Origin: Tritrichomonas musculus
Taxonomy: Eukaryota > Parabasalia > Tritrichomonadida > Tritrichomonadidae
Direction of reading: 5' to 3'
DNA: 64,000 bases
Assembly (NCBI GenBank): GCA_039105265.1
Contig: JAPFFF010000033.1
Location: 558,001 to 622,000, forward strand
Made by a program: the position numbers and the translations under genes. Below are positions 18,269 to 25,405 of this stretch, piece after piece. Under the pieces are notes generated by a model that made no database searches, was not told where the DNA came from, and saw nothing but the letters and a program-made list of their open reading frames with translations. How positions within the stretch are numbered: the first letter of the stretch is position 1; every line of letters starts with the position of its first letter.

Positions 18269-20494
18269 TTAATCAAATTTTGTATATTTAAAGCCATTTA
18301 CTAACTTCTTTTCCTTTAGTTCTTTTTTGATTCTCATTCTGATTTCGCTAGCGTTGCGCTGTTCAAAGTCTCCCTTACCTTCATGTAATAGAGTTCTTCC
18401 AGCCTCCATAACAAATACACCACAATCATAATCATTATCTTGTTGTGGACACTCCACATGATAATATTCTAGTTTCTTTTTGAGTCCTTGATGAGTAATG
18501 AAAGCCTTAATATTTTGCTCTAATTCAGGATATTCATATCCGTCATTCATAGAATCATATAACTCTATAGCGCCCGTCTTATATCGAATAACTATCAATA
18601 CCCAATGTCCTGCCAACTCGCAAGGCCAATATATTTCGTCATATTTATTAAACTTTTGAGGACAAGCCTCTTTCATTATTAAATCCATAATTTCTTTTGC
18701 ATTTAACTTCGGATATATTGGACATTTCTTTCTTGTAGCTAGGAGATAGTATAAATTTGGAGCCAAAATAAGTATTTTTCCAGCATTTTTAACCTTTTTG
18801 CCTTGCTTTTGTAGGAGCTGAAAATAGTCATTAATAACCATTTCTTCAATTGTATTGTTCATATTAAGAGAATAATATTCATCATCTCCTACTTTTTTTG
18901 GTATCGGCTTTAAGTTTTGGTTATATTCTACAGGATAATAATTATCTGGTAATTTTGAATCATGGAATGGATTATAAAGAGGTCCATAAACCTCTTGTGA
19001 AGGGGAACTTTTACGAGATGTTTTTGATGAAGTTTTTGATGAAGTCTTAGCAGAATTTTTGCGAGATGTCTTCTTTGATGCAAATGCTGAAACTTCTTCT
19101 ACGTCTGATTCATGAGCTGATGTTTTGCTTGATGATTTAGCTGTTTCTTTAAAATATGGCATCAAATCCTTTAATATTTTTTCTCTATATGCTGGTATTT
19201 CGCTTGAATAGAACTCCTGATTTTCTTGTAGAATATAATATTGACAATGACGAAGAGTGAAAACTCCACAGTCAGACCCATTATTTTGATACGGTCCTTG
19301 AGCATGAGTTATTAACCAACCATTCTTTGTAGTATGTAATTTCTCTATCATCTTAAGGACTGTTTTTTCGGCTTCAATATCTTTATGACCTTTCATTGAA
19401 TCATGAATTATAATTTCTTTATTTTGAAGACTTATCAAGCAAAGTATATAATGAAGACCGTTATTTTCTCCAAGTTTGCTGCTTGAATGAGTAGTTATAG
19501 GGAATAAAATATCATAATACCAGTCTTTTAAGTCCTTATAGGTAGTTAATCTTGAGTCAATATCTTGCATATCCTTTAATGTAAATTTCTTTCCGCATTT
19601 CCTTAATGCTTCCCAAAATATAGGTTTCAAAATTAAGATTCTATGTTTAATATTGTGGTCTTTAGCTAAACATTCTAAATAACGAATATAAGAACGAATA
19701 GTATTATCATCTAGCCATTCTCCAGGCTGAAGAGAATTCACATCTGATTGACTAATTCGAATACCAGAATAAGGAGCAGAAAGAGGCTTAAGTTCTCGAG
19801 AAGAAGATGATTTATACGGACTAGCTTTTGGCCTCGTAGAATTTTCTGAAGACTTTGTATTGAATAAATCTTCTAAGGAATAGTCAATTGGAGATTTTGG
19901 TTTTGAAGACTTTGATTTTGGTTTTTCTTCTTGTTTCTTTTTTTCTTTTGGCTTAGGTTCAGGTTCAGGTTCGGGCATAGGAAGGGCATAATCATCATTT
20001 TCTTCATCAAGTTTGATAGATTTTTTATTGGATTTCTTAGGTTGGTCAGGACCGTCAGAGGAATCAGATAAAAAGTCCGAATCAGAATCGGTCCAGAAGG
20101 AAGGCTTATTTTGTGGTCCAATTTTCTCTGCGTATGTAGGGTCAGGAAGATAATCTCGAACTAATCTGAAATACCCTCTAACAGCTCTTAAAGTACCATA
20201 TTTTGGTATATATTTATATAATTCCATACTTCCATTCCTATTCTTGACTATAACTAATAAATATCCTGTTATTTTGACTTTCTTTTTACGAATTTCTTTT
20301 ATATATTTTAGCAATATAATATTTGCAGTATCAGATAACCAATTATATTGACAAGATAACTGCATAGTATTTTTATGGAAAACGGCTAAAGGATACCGAA
20401 CTTGATTTGTCATCGCAGTAAGATTCTCTCTTAATATAGTATCTAAGGCAGGTTTAAACTTTAAATAACCTCCAACAAACATGTATTTTGTCAT
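18269..20494 (-). CDS. Virus-element protease with two Ulp1/adenain-like (C48) domains
   Basis: 741 residues. Residues 1-125 form the small domain shared with other element proteins (MFVGGYLKF, then NWLSD and ITGYLLVIV). A Pro/Glu/Lys-rich linker follows. The first protease domain (about 245-445) has LHYILCLIS for the His, IIIHDSM for the Asp, and GPYQNNGSDCGVF for the Gln and Cys. A Ser-rich linker leads to the second domain (about 525-735) with GHWVLIVI, ELYDSM and CPQQDNDYDCGVF. Both therefore carry the His-Asp-Gln-Cys set. In Polintons and adenoviruses this protease family processes capsid precursors; the same role is inferred. It lies next to the left terminal repeat and diverges from 20523. 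Confidence 0.85.
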   Translation of the reverse strand: MTKYMFVGGYLKFKPALDTILRENLTAMTNQVRYPLAVFHKNTMQLSCQYNWLSDTANIILLKYIKEIRKKKVKITGYLLVIVKNRNGSMELYKYIPKYGTLRAVRGYFRLVRDYLPDPTYAEKIGPQNKPSFWTDSDSDFLSDSSDGPDQPKKSNKKSIKLDEENDDYALPMPEPEPEPKPKEKKKQEEKPKSKSSKPKSPIDYSLEDLFNTKSSENSTRPKASPYKSSSSRELKPLSAPYSGIRISQSDVNSLQPGEWLDDNTIRSYIRYLECLAKDHNIKHRILILKPIFWEALRKCGKKFTLKDMQDIDSRLTTYKDLKDWYYDILFPITTHSSSKLGENNGLHYILCLISLQNKEIIIHDSMKGHKDIEAEKTVLKMIEKLHTTKNGWLITHAQGPYQNNGSDCGVFTLRHCQYYILQENQEFYSSEIPAYREKILKDLMPYFKETAKSSSKTSAHESDVEEVSAFASKKTSRKNSAKTSSKTSSKTSRKSSPSQEVYGPLYNPFHDSKLPDNYYPVEYNQNLKPIPKKVGDDEYYSLNMNNTIEEMVINDYFQLLQKQGKKVKNAGKILILAPNLYYLLATRKKCPIYPKLNAKEIMDLIMKEACPQKFNKYDEIYWPCELAGHWVLIVIRYKTGAIELYDSMNDGYEYPELEQNIKAFITHQGLKKKLEYYHVECPQQDNDYDCGVFVMEAGRTLLHEGKGDFEQRNASEIRMRIKKELKEKKLVNGFKYTKFD

Positions 20495-20522
20495 TGTTTA
20501 TTTATATTTTTAAAAATTTTAA

Positions 20523-21149
20523 ATGACAGATTTAATTTTTCCTATAGAGAGTACGTTATACATTAAAAAAGGGATTGATAAAATTATAAAACATGAAGAT
20601 AGAAAAAAATGGTTTCCTACTATCTTTTTGGACGGCGAAAAGGATGAAAATCCGAATGATATATTTATTATTCAACAAGCAGCGATAACAAGAAAGTCAA
20701 GGAATCCTGGTAGAAAAACAAAACAAAAAAATAATGATGAAGATAAATATAGAATCTTTGTCGAAACTTTTGAATGGTATGATAAGAAAGAATTCTTAGA
20801 TAGATTAAAGATTTTTGCCGAAGCATGTAAAAAGAAACATATTACTATTTTTGGTATGATTTATGTTCATATAGGTTATTATGATAAAAAACTAAGATGT
20901 AATAAAACAGCGGAGACTCAAAAAATAGTTATTAAGAAAGGTAAAATTGTTCCTTCAAGAATTAGGATAACAGCAAGACAATGTCAAAATGTTATGCATA
21001 AAGATAATAGAGAATATAAAATCGAAGACCTTTATGAGCCTCCTCCAAATGGAACAAGCAATAGAGCTGAAACAGACGAGAATCTTTTTGATTATAACGA
21101 TGATGGAGAAAGAGAACTTGAATATAACAACTTCGATATATCAAGATGA
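20523..21149 (+). CDS. Virus-element protein of the W-x-GxIY family
   Basis: 208 residues, no known family by name. The core (about 75-125) reads FEWYDKKEFLDRLKIFAEAC then ITIFGMIYVHIGYYDKK, which parallels the N-terminus of the adjacent protease and the small proteins at 21429 and 21918. A basic stretch (SRNPGRKTKQKN) sits near residue 65, and VPSRIRITARQCQNV recalls KPSKAKVKASRIVNRR of the 21429 protein. The ATG at 20523 is 28 bp from the divergent protease start. Function unknown; a DNA- or protein-binding accessory role is a guess. Confidence 0.6.
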   Translation: MTDLIFPIESTLYIKKGIDKIIKHEDRKKWFPTIFLDGEKDENPNDIFIIQQAAITRKSRNPGRKTKQKNNDEDKYRIFVETFEWYDKKEFLDRLKIFAEACKKKHITIFGMIYVHIGYYDKKLRCNKTAETQKIVIKKGKIVPSRIRITARQCQNVMHKDNREYKIEDLYEPPPNGTSNRAETDENLFDYNDDGERELEYNNFDISR

Positions 21150-21411
21150 TGAAGAAAATTATCAAGCCGCATTAGCGAACATCAAAAAAATACCAAAGAA
21201 TAAAAAAGCCTTAAAGAATAAAACAAAGACGACAAAGAATAAAACAAAACAAACAAAAAAAGTAGTTGAAAAACAACAAGAAGTAGCCCAAGGAGATGAT
21301 GACGACTTTTATAATCCAGATGAAGATAACTATTTCAGAGATACATCAAATACTGATGCGGATAGTGATGCTTTACTTAATGATATTATGGACTGGGTCA
21401 ATAAAAATTAA
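20989..21411 (+). other. Overlapping open frame with lysine-rich and acidic stretches (virus element)
   Basis: This frame overlaps the end of the 20523 gene on the same strand. From about 21128 on it has protein-like composition: a Lys/Thr/Asn run (KKALKNKTKTTKN) followed by an acidic tail (GDDDDFYNPDEDNYF) ending DWVNKN. A basic-then-acidic tail is common in viral core or nuclear proteins. No family recognised. Confidence 0.4.
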
Positions 21412-21428
21412 GAGAATCAATAAAAATT

Positions 21429-21818
21429 TTAATGAATCTTTTGTCTGCGATTGACAATTCGTGAAGCTTTTACTTTTGCTTTAGATGGTTTGAATTTTCC
21501 TCCTCGTATTGAATATTTCGAAATTTTTATTCCAGTGACTTCAGGGCTATCGAAATATTCTTTATTGCCAATTGCGATATAAAAACTGCCTTTTGCGCTA
21601 AAATGACGTTTTGCTAATAGAGCTGCTATATCAGTTAATGATTCTTTTAGTGGTTCCCATTTCGTCCATTCATAATAAACGGGCTTAAAATATTTTCGGT
21701 CTACGTCTATTGTTTCTGATTTAGGTGGTAATAATTCAAGAACTTCATCATATACTGTATCGGTTAATTGTTTCCTAAATCGGTATCCTTCTCCAGGCAA
21801 AAACATTGCATACGACAT
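21429..21818 (-). CDS. Small W-x-GxIY family protein (virus element)
   Basis: 129 residues. It shares the pattern seen in the protease N-terminus: MFLPGEGYRF at the start, a Trp-anchored helix (WTKWEPLKESLTDIAALL), then AKGSFYIAIGN. The C-terminus is basic (KFKPSKAKVKASRIVNRRQK). It sits between two relatives (20523 and 21918), so this corner of the element looks like a local expansion of one domain. Function unknown. Confidence 0.6.
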   Translation of the reverse strand: MSYAMFLPGEGYRFRKQLTDTVYDEVLELLPPKSETIDVDRKYFKPVYYEWTKWEPLKESLTDIAALLAKRHFSAKGSFYIAIGNKEYFDSPEVTGIKISKYSIRGGKFKPSKAKVKASRIVNRRQKIH

Positions 21819-21917
21819 TTTTGTTTCAGAAAAAAAATTAAATATTAAATTTTTTACTTTCTCGATTCATAGTAAGACGTCCATCTCCAAGGACTTCCCT
21901 CAATCACTATTCCCTGC

Positions 21918-22196
21918 CTATCTACTGGTCAATATTTCATTCTTTGGATTTTCTGGGTCTGTTACAATATAGATTCGTCCTGAAACACGTCCTTTTAGTA
22001 ATTTTTCAATATCTTTCAAACTATCAACAACTTCAGTTTCTGATATCCAGTTCAGAGAAAGAAGTGGGCAAATCTTTTTATTTTTATATTCAAAAATTTG
22101 AAACATCAAACAATTATTTTCGATAGTTTCAAGGTCGTCTTGAGAAAACTTTTTTGATAATTTCAAATAGCCATCAACAATCATTACTTTCGGCAT
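21918..22196 (-). CDS. Small W-x-GxIY family protein (virus element)
   Basis: 92 residues. MIVDGYLKLSKKF closely parallels MFVGGYLKFKPAL of the protease, and LNWISETEVVDSLKDIEKLL then GRIYIVTDPE repeats the Trp-helix plus Gly-x-Ile-Tyr pattern. It is essentially the protease N-terminal domain standing alone. It diverges from 22224 across 27 bp. Confidence 0.6.
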   Translation of the reverse strand: MPKVMIVDGYLKLSKKFSQDDLETIENNCLMFQIFEYKNKKICPLLSLNWISETEVVDSLKDIEKLLKGRVSGRIYIVTDPENPKNEILTSR

Positions 22197-22223
22197 TTTG
22201 TTTTAATTTAAAAAGTAAAAAAA

Positions 22224-22472
22224 ATGAATTACAAAAAAGAAGAATTAGAGAGCTTGAATGACCTTTTGTTTTTAATTTTGGAGTGGCGATTTGCTAGAAT
22301 ATCTTGGTATAGACAATATTGGATGATGAATATATTGGAAATGGCTCGGGAGGTTTTCGACAGATTGTTTATCGACGAATTCAGGGAAGTAGAGAGGAAC
22401 GATGAAAATTTTATCAATCAGCTTGAGCAAATAATTTTGGAAAGATTAGAGATAGTAATTAGGAGTTTATAA
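22224..22472 (+). CDS. Small helical protein, paralogue of 29382-29624 (virus element)
   Basis: 82 residues, all helix by composition: MMNILEMAREVFDRLFIDEF then NFINQLEQIILERLEIVI. The same spacing of Ile-x-Glu, FDxxFIxxF and Glu-x-x-x-x-x-Glu-Leu-Glu occurs in the minus-strand protein at 29382. Function unknown. Confidence 0.5.
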   Translation: MNYKKEELESLNDLLFLILEWRFARISWYRQYWMMNILEMAREVFDRLFIDEFREVERNDENFINQLEQIILERLEIVIRSL

Positions 22473-22489
22473 AGAATGAAAAAATAAAA

Positions 22490-22717
22490 ATGAATGATTT
22501 ACATAAATTGTTTCAATATTCTGTAAACTACTTTGAGACTCCCTCCAAAGAAGAAAAAGCTCTTTGGGTAGAAAAAGCTATTTGTTTAATTTATGAACTT
22601 GAAGATGATGATTTCATAGAGGAAGTAGTATTAAACGAAGATGAAGAAATTTTTATGAAAAATATTCAGCAATATGCCTTTTATAAATCAAATATGAAAT
22701 ATCATTATAGTGGATGA
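22490..22717 (+). CDS. Small acidic protein (virus element)
   Basis: 75 residues starting 17 bp after the previous stop on the same strand. Helical first half (HKLFQYSVNYFETPSKEEKA), acidic centre (YELEDDDFIEEVV), Tyr-rich end. No family recognised. Confidence 0.45.
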   Translation: MNDLHKLFQYSVNYFETPSKEEKALWVEKAICLIYELEDDDFIEEVVLNEDEEIFMKNIQQYAFYKSNMKYHYSG

Positions 22718-22748
22718 AAATATATTTTATCATGAATGAAATATATAT

Positions 22749-22874
22749 ATGGCTTTCGGAGAATTTAATAAAAAAATTAATAATTCAACAACTTCTCTTC
22801 CTCCAAATTTTACAAGTATCAGAAATAATTTATCTTCAAATACTCCTCCGAGGAGATATGCATGGGCTAAATAA
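22749..22874 (+). CDS. MAFG-family micropeptide, 41 residues (virus element)
   Basis: The frame begins MAFGEFNKKINNSTT and ends PPRRYAWAK. The first ten residues match those of 22897, 24997 and 43898. The leader ATCATGAATGAAATATATAT is nearly the same as in front of 22897 and 24997, which supports it as a real gene despite its size. Confidence 0.5.
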   Translation: MAFGEFNKKINNSTTSLPPNFTSIRNNLSSNTPPRRYAWAK

Positions 22875-22896
22875 ATTTTTAGCATGAATGAAAAAT

Positions 22897-23010
22897 ATGG
22901 CTTTTGGAGAGTTTAATAAAAAAATGAAATGTACTCAAGCAAGTGATTGTGCTGTTCATCCTACAATACATAGTGTTAGAGAACGTTTAGAGAGATTAGG
23001 AAATCGTTAA
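22897..23010 (+). CDS. MAFG-family micropeptide, 37 residues (virus element)
   Basis: Begins MAFGEFNKKMKCTQASDC and ends in a basic helix (SVRERLERLGNR). It shares its start sequence and its leader (GCATGAATGAAAAATATGGC) with the micropeptide just upstream. Confidence 0.5.
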   Translation: MAFGEFNKKMKCTQASDCAVHPTIHSVRERLERLGNR

Positions 23011-23039
23011 AGAAAAATATTTTTTTGATTAAAAGAAAA

Positions 23040-23315
23040 ATGGAAGTTCTAAAAGGAGGCTTAAACTCTTTCTTCAAAGAGATGAATAAAACAATAGACG
23101 AATTAACTTATCAAGTAAATCATGAAATCTTAAACTCTTATACCCTTGATATGTGTATTACTTTCCAAAATAATTTGATAAAACTCAAAGAAAATTTGGA
23201 GCAAAAAAGAACAAATATTGAATTAAATTTATTGAGTATCGCAAATACAAATCGTATATTGGAAAATATGAAAAAAGAATTTGATGAAGTCTTAGGTTCT
23301 ACTCACTCAGGATGA
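23040..23315 (+). CDS. Small coiled-coil protein (virus element)
   Basis: 91 residues from ATG 23040 (the frame itself opens slightly earlier on TTG). The body is one long amphipathic helix region with heptad-like spacing (FQNNLIKLKENLEQKRTNIE, then LENMKKEFDEVLG). It converges on and overlaps the integrase 3' end by 13 bp. Function unknown. Confidence 0.5.
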   Translation: MEVLKGGLNSFFKEMNKTIDELTYQVNHEILNSYTLDMCITFQNNLIKLKENLEQKRTNIELNLLSIANTNRILENMKKEFDEVLGSTHSG

Positions 23316-24700
23316 ATACGATATCTAGGCAAAAATTGGTCTTCTCCCGTTTCTGCATTAACAACATGATATTTTCCTTCTTCATAACCGTTAATAAACC
23401 ATAAGCCAGGCTGAATTATTGACCTTCTCTTTTGGAAAGGGTCTTTTCCATTATAAACTTTGACATATTCAAAATCTTCTATCTGATAGCCTGGTTTATT
23501 CATAATGTTATAATTTTCTTGTAATATCCTACGACAAATATGACTCTCTAAATCTTTATCTTTTTGAGCCATTTCGGGACTACAATCCATTCCTGAATAT
23601 TTTGATAAAGTATCATGAGGAGCATGATTATATTGAATAACTAAATCTTTCAAAACTTCGGGAGTAATTTTTTCGACTCGAGCAGTATATGCCATATCTC
23701 TGAGAGTTCGAATTACTCGGTCAATAATACCTAACGAACTATGAAGAGGTTCTGTCTTAGTAGATTGTTTTGAAGGCATGAAATCTGGATAGACAGTTTT
23801 TTTCATTCTTTCGACAGTTTGAATTTTACATCCATATTTCATCATAAATTCTTTAGTCTTTGAGTCTCCAAAAGCTGGTTCAGCATCTCCGATTAACAAT
23901 TTAGGACTCCATCCTTGTTGTAAAAGATTAGAGAAAGCTCGAATTATTGATGCGGTATTTTTAATATTTTTTGTACTAACTCCTTTCGTACCTACCTTAT
24001 GATTTATCAAAGTAGCATATACATATCTTGTATTAGCATTTATAGATATCAAATAACAAAATTGATATTCAAACATTAAATCAATAAAATATGTATCAGG
24101 GTCTGCTACTTTATGAAGAAAATATTTTTTGTTCTCTTCTACAGGAAAGACTTGATTTGGCTCATCTTGACGGTCAGAAACTTCTAAATTTAGGTTTGAT
24201 TCCTGTAATTTATTTATCTTCTTTTGACTCTTGAAAGCATAATACTTTACTTGATGTTCAGAAGGGTCATACTCTATATAATTTCCTGGGTTTGTATTAA
24301 TTTTTTTCAAATAAATTTCATACCATTCATCCATAGAATGTTTATCTCTATCTTTTTTCCAACCTTTAGTTAATCTCTCAAATTGTTTAGGAGTTAATTC
24401 TCCTTCATAATTACTTCGAAAAAGGACATAATCTTCAAGTTTGTTTTCGAAAGAATCGGAGGAATCAACTATTATTTTCTCCGGGGAGTCTTCAACTTCT
24501 TGAGCCAACTTACGATAATAATTTTCATATTTCTTATATATTTTCTGAAGTTCTTGAGGATTTCTTTTAGCCAAAAGCTTTCCTGACTTTAATTGTTTTA
24601 TTTCGTTTAAGGTTTTGAATTTAGATTTTTTCTCTGCTTCTGACAATAAATATTCCCATAAATTTTGTCCTTCTTTAGTTAAAATTTCTTCATTAGACAT
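23303..24700 (-). CDS. Retroviral-type (RVE) integrase of the virus element
   Basis: 465 residues. The catalytic core lies about residues 195-365: DTYFIDLMFEYQFCYLIS with the first acid, LLIGDAEPAFGDSKTKEFM with the second, and SLGIIDRVIRTLRD in the third-acid helix, followed by the integrase-typical YNHAPHDTLSKYSGMDCSPE. The N-terminal 190 residues are charged helices. The C-terminal 60 residues (PGLWFINGYEEGKYHVVNAE) look like the small beta-barrel found after RVE cores. This enzyme family inserts Mavericks and makes short target duplications. Confidence 0.85.
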   Translation of the reverse strand: MSNEEILTKEGQNLWEYLLSEAEKKSKFKTLNEIKQLKSGKLLAKRNPQELQKIYKKYENYYRKLAQEVEDSPEKIIVDSSDSFENKLEDYVLFRSNYEGELTPKQFERLTKGWKKDRDKHSMDEWYEIYLKKINTNPGNYIEYDPSEHQVKYYAFKSQKKINKLQESNLNLEVSDRQDEPNQVFPVEENKKYFLHKVADPDTYFIDLMFEYQFCYLISINANTRYVYATLINHKVGTKGVSTKNIKNTASIIRAFSNLLQQGWSPKLLIGDAEPAFGDSKTKEFMMKYGCKIQTVERMKKTVYPDFMPSKQSTKTEPLHSSLGIIDRVIRTLRDMAYTARVEKITPEVLKDLVIQYNHAPHDTLSKYSGMDCSPEMAQKDKDLESHICRRILQENYNIMNKPGYQIEDFEYVKVYNGKDPFQKRRSIIQPGLWFINGYEEGKYHVVNAETGEDQFLPRYRIHPE

Positions 24701-24756
24701 TTATATATTTTTGTCTTAATTTTAAAGTGTATGATTTTATTTTTTCTCTACGATAA

Positions 24757-25002
24757 ATGGATTTCCAAAACATAGAAGGATTACCTCCTTTGAAAAAGCC
24801 TCACGAACGAAAAACTTTTGCTACTCCTACCTTAAAAATTATTCATTCAAGGATTCAATACTACTATAAAGTTCTCAAGAGCGACCCTCCAGAAGACCCA
24901 AAAAAATTACAGAGATATCAAAAAATAAAAGCAAAATATGAACAGTCAATAAAAATAAGGAATTTATTAAAGAAAGCAGTAAAAAATTTATATTCGTTAT
25001 GA
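24757..25002 (+). CDS. Small basic protein (virus element)
   Basis: 81 residues, strongly basic, with LPPLKKPHERKTF near the start and a helix KYEQSIKIRNLLKKAVKNLY at the end. It diverges from the integrase (56 bp gap) and overlaps the 3' end of 24997 by a few bases. Function unknown; nucleic-acid binding is plausible from charge only. Confidence 0.45.
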   Translation: MDFQNIEGLPPLKKPHERKTFATPTLKIIHSRIQYYYKVLKSDPPEDPKKLQRYQKIKAKYEQSIKIRNLLKKAVKNLYSL

Positions 25003-25230
25003 TTTAGGTATTACATTTCCATTATCATCAAAATAGGTATATCCATCATTACCTAAATATTGAGAAACAGGATTGTTTGAATTATCGAATTTAGGAATTT
25101 TTTCAGCAATTTTTCCGACGACAGGAATTTTTTCAATTACTGACTTTGTTTTATTCCAGCCATGTTTAAAGCCATCAGCAAAGTCTTTTACCCCTTCTTT
25201 TAACTTTTTGAAGAATGAACCAAAAGCCAT
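24997..25230 (-). CDS. MAFG-family amphipathic peptide, 77 residues (virus element)
   Basis: Starts MAFGSFFKKLKEGVKDFADG, an amphipathic helix, then KSVIEKIPVVGKIAEKIP, and ends in a small Tyr/Gly/Asp-rich tail (DGYTYFDDNGNVIP). It is closest to the 43898 protein. Small amphipathic proteins that disrupt membranes during entry are known in adenovirus (protein VI); this analogy is an inference from composition. Confidence 0.55.
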   Translation of the reverse strand: MAFGSFFKKLKEGVKDFADGFKHGWNKTKSVIEKIPVVGKIAEKIPKFDNSNNPVSQYLGNDGYTYFDDNGNVIPKS

Positions 25231-25405
25231 ATTTCATTCATGATAAAAATAATTGTGAGGTGAAATATTTTTTTTGTTTCCTCGTCAAGGACATTATCAT
25301 TTTTTTGATGAAAAATTGTGATGTGACATATTCTTACTCTGTCAAGATATATTTCCTTATTAAGTCAATCAATCACTTCACAAAAATATTTATCTTGGAT
25401 AAAAC

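Noticed and set aside
22990-24700. LTR retrotransposon origin for the integrase
   Set aside because: No reverse transcriptase, RNase H or long terminal repeats are present; the integrase belongs to the Maverick-like gene set.
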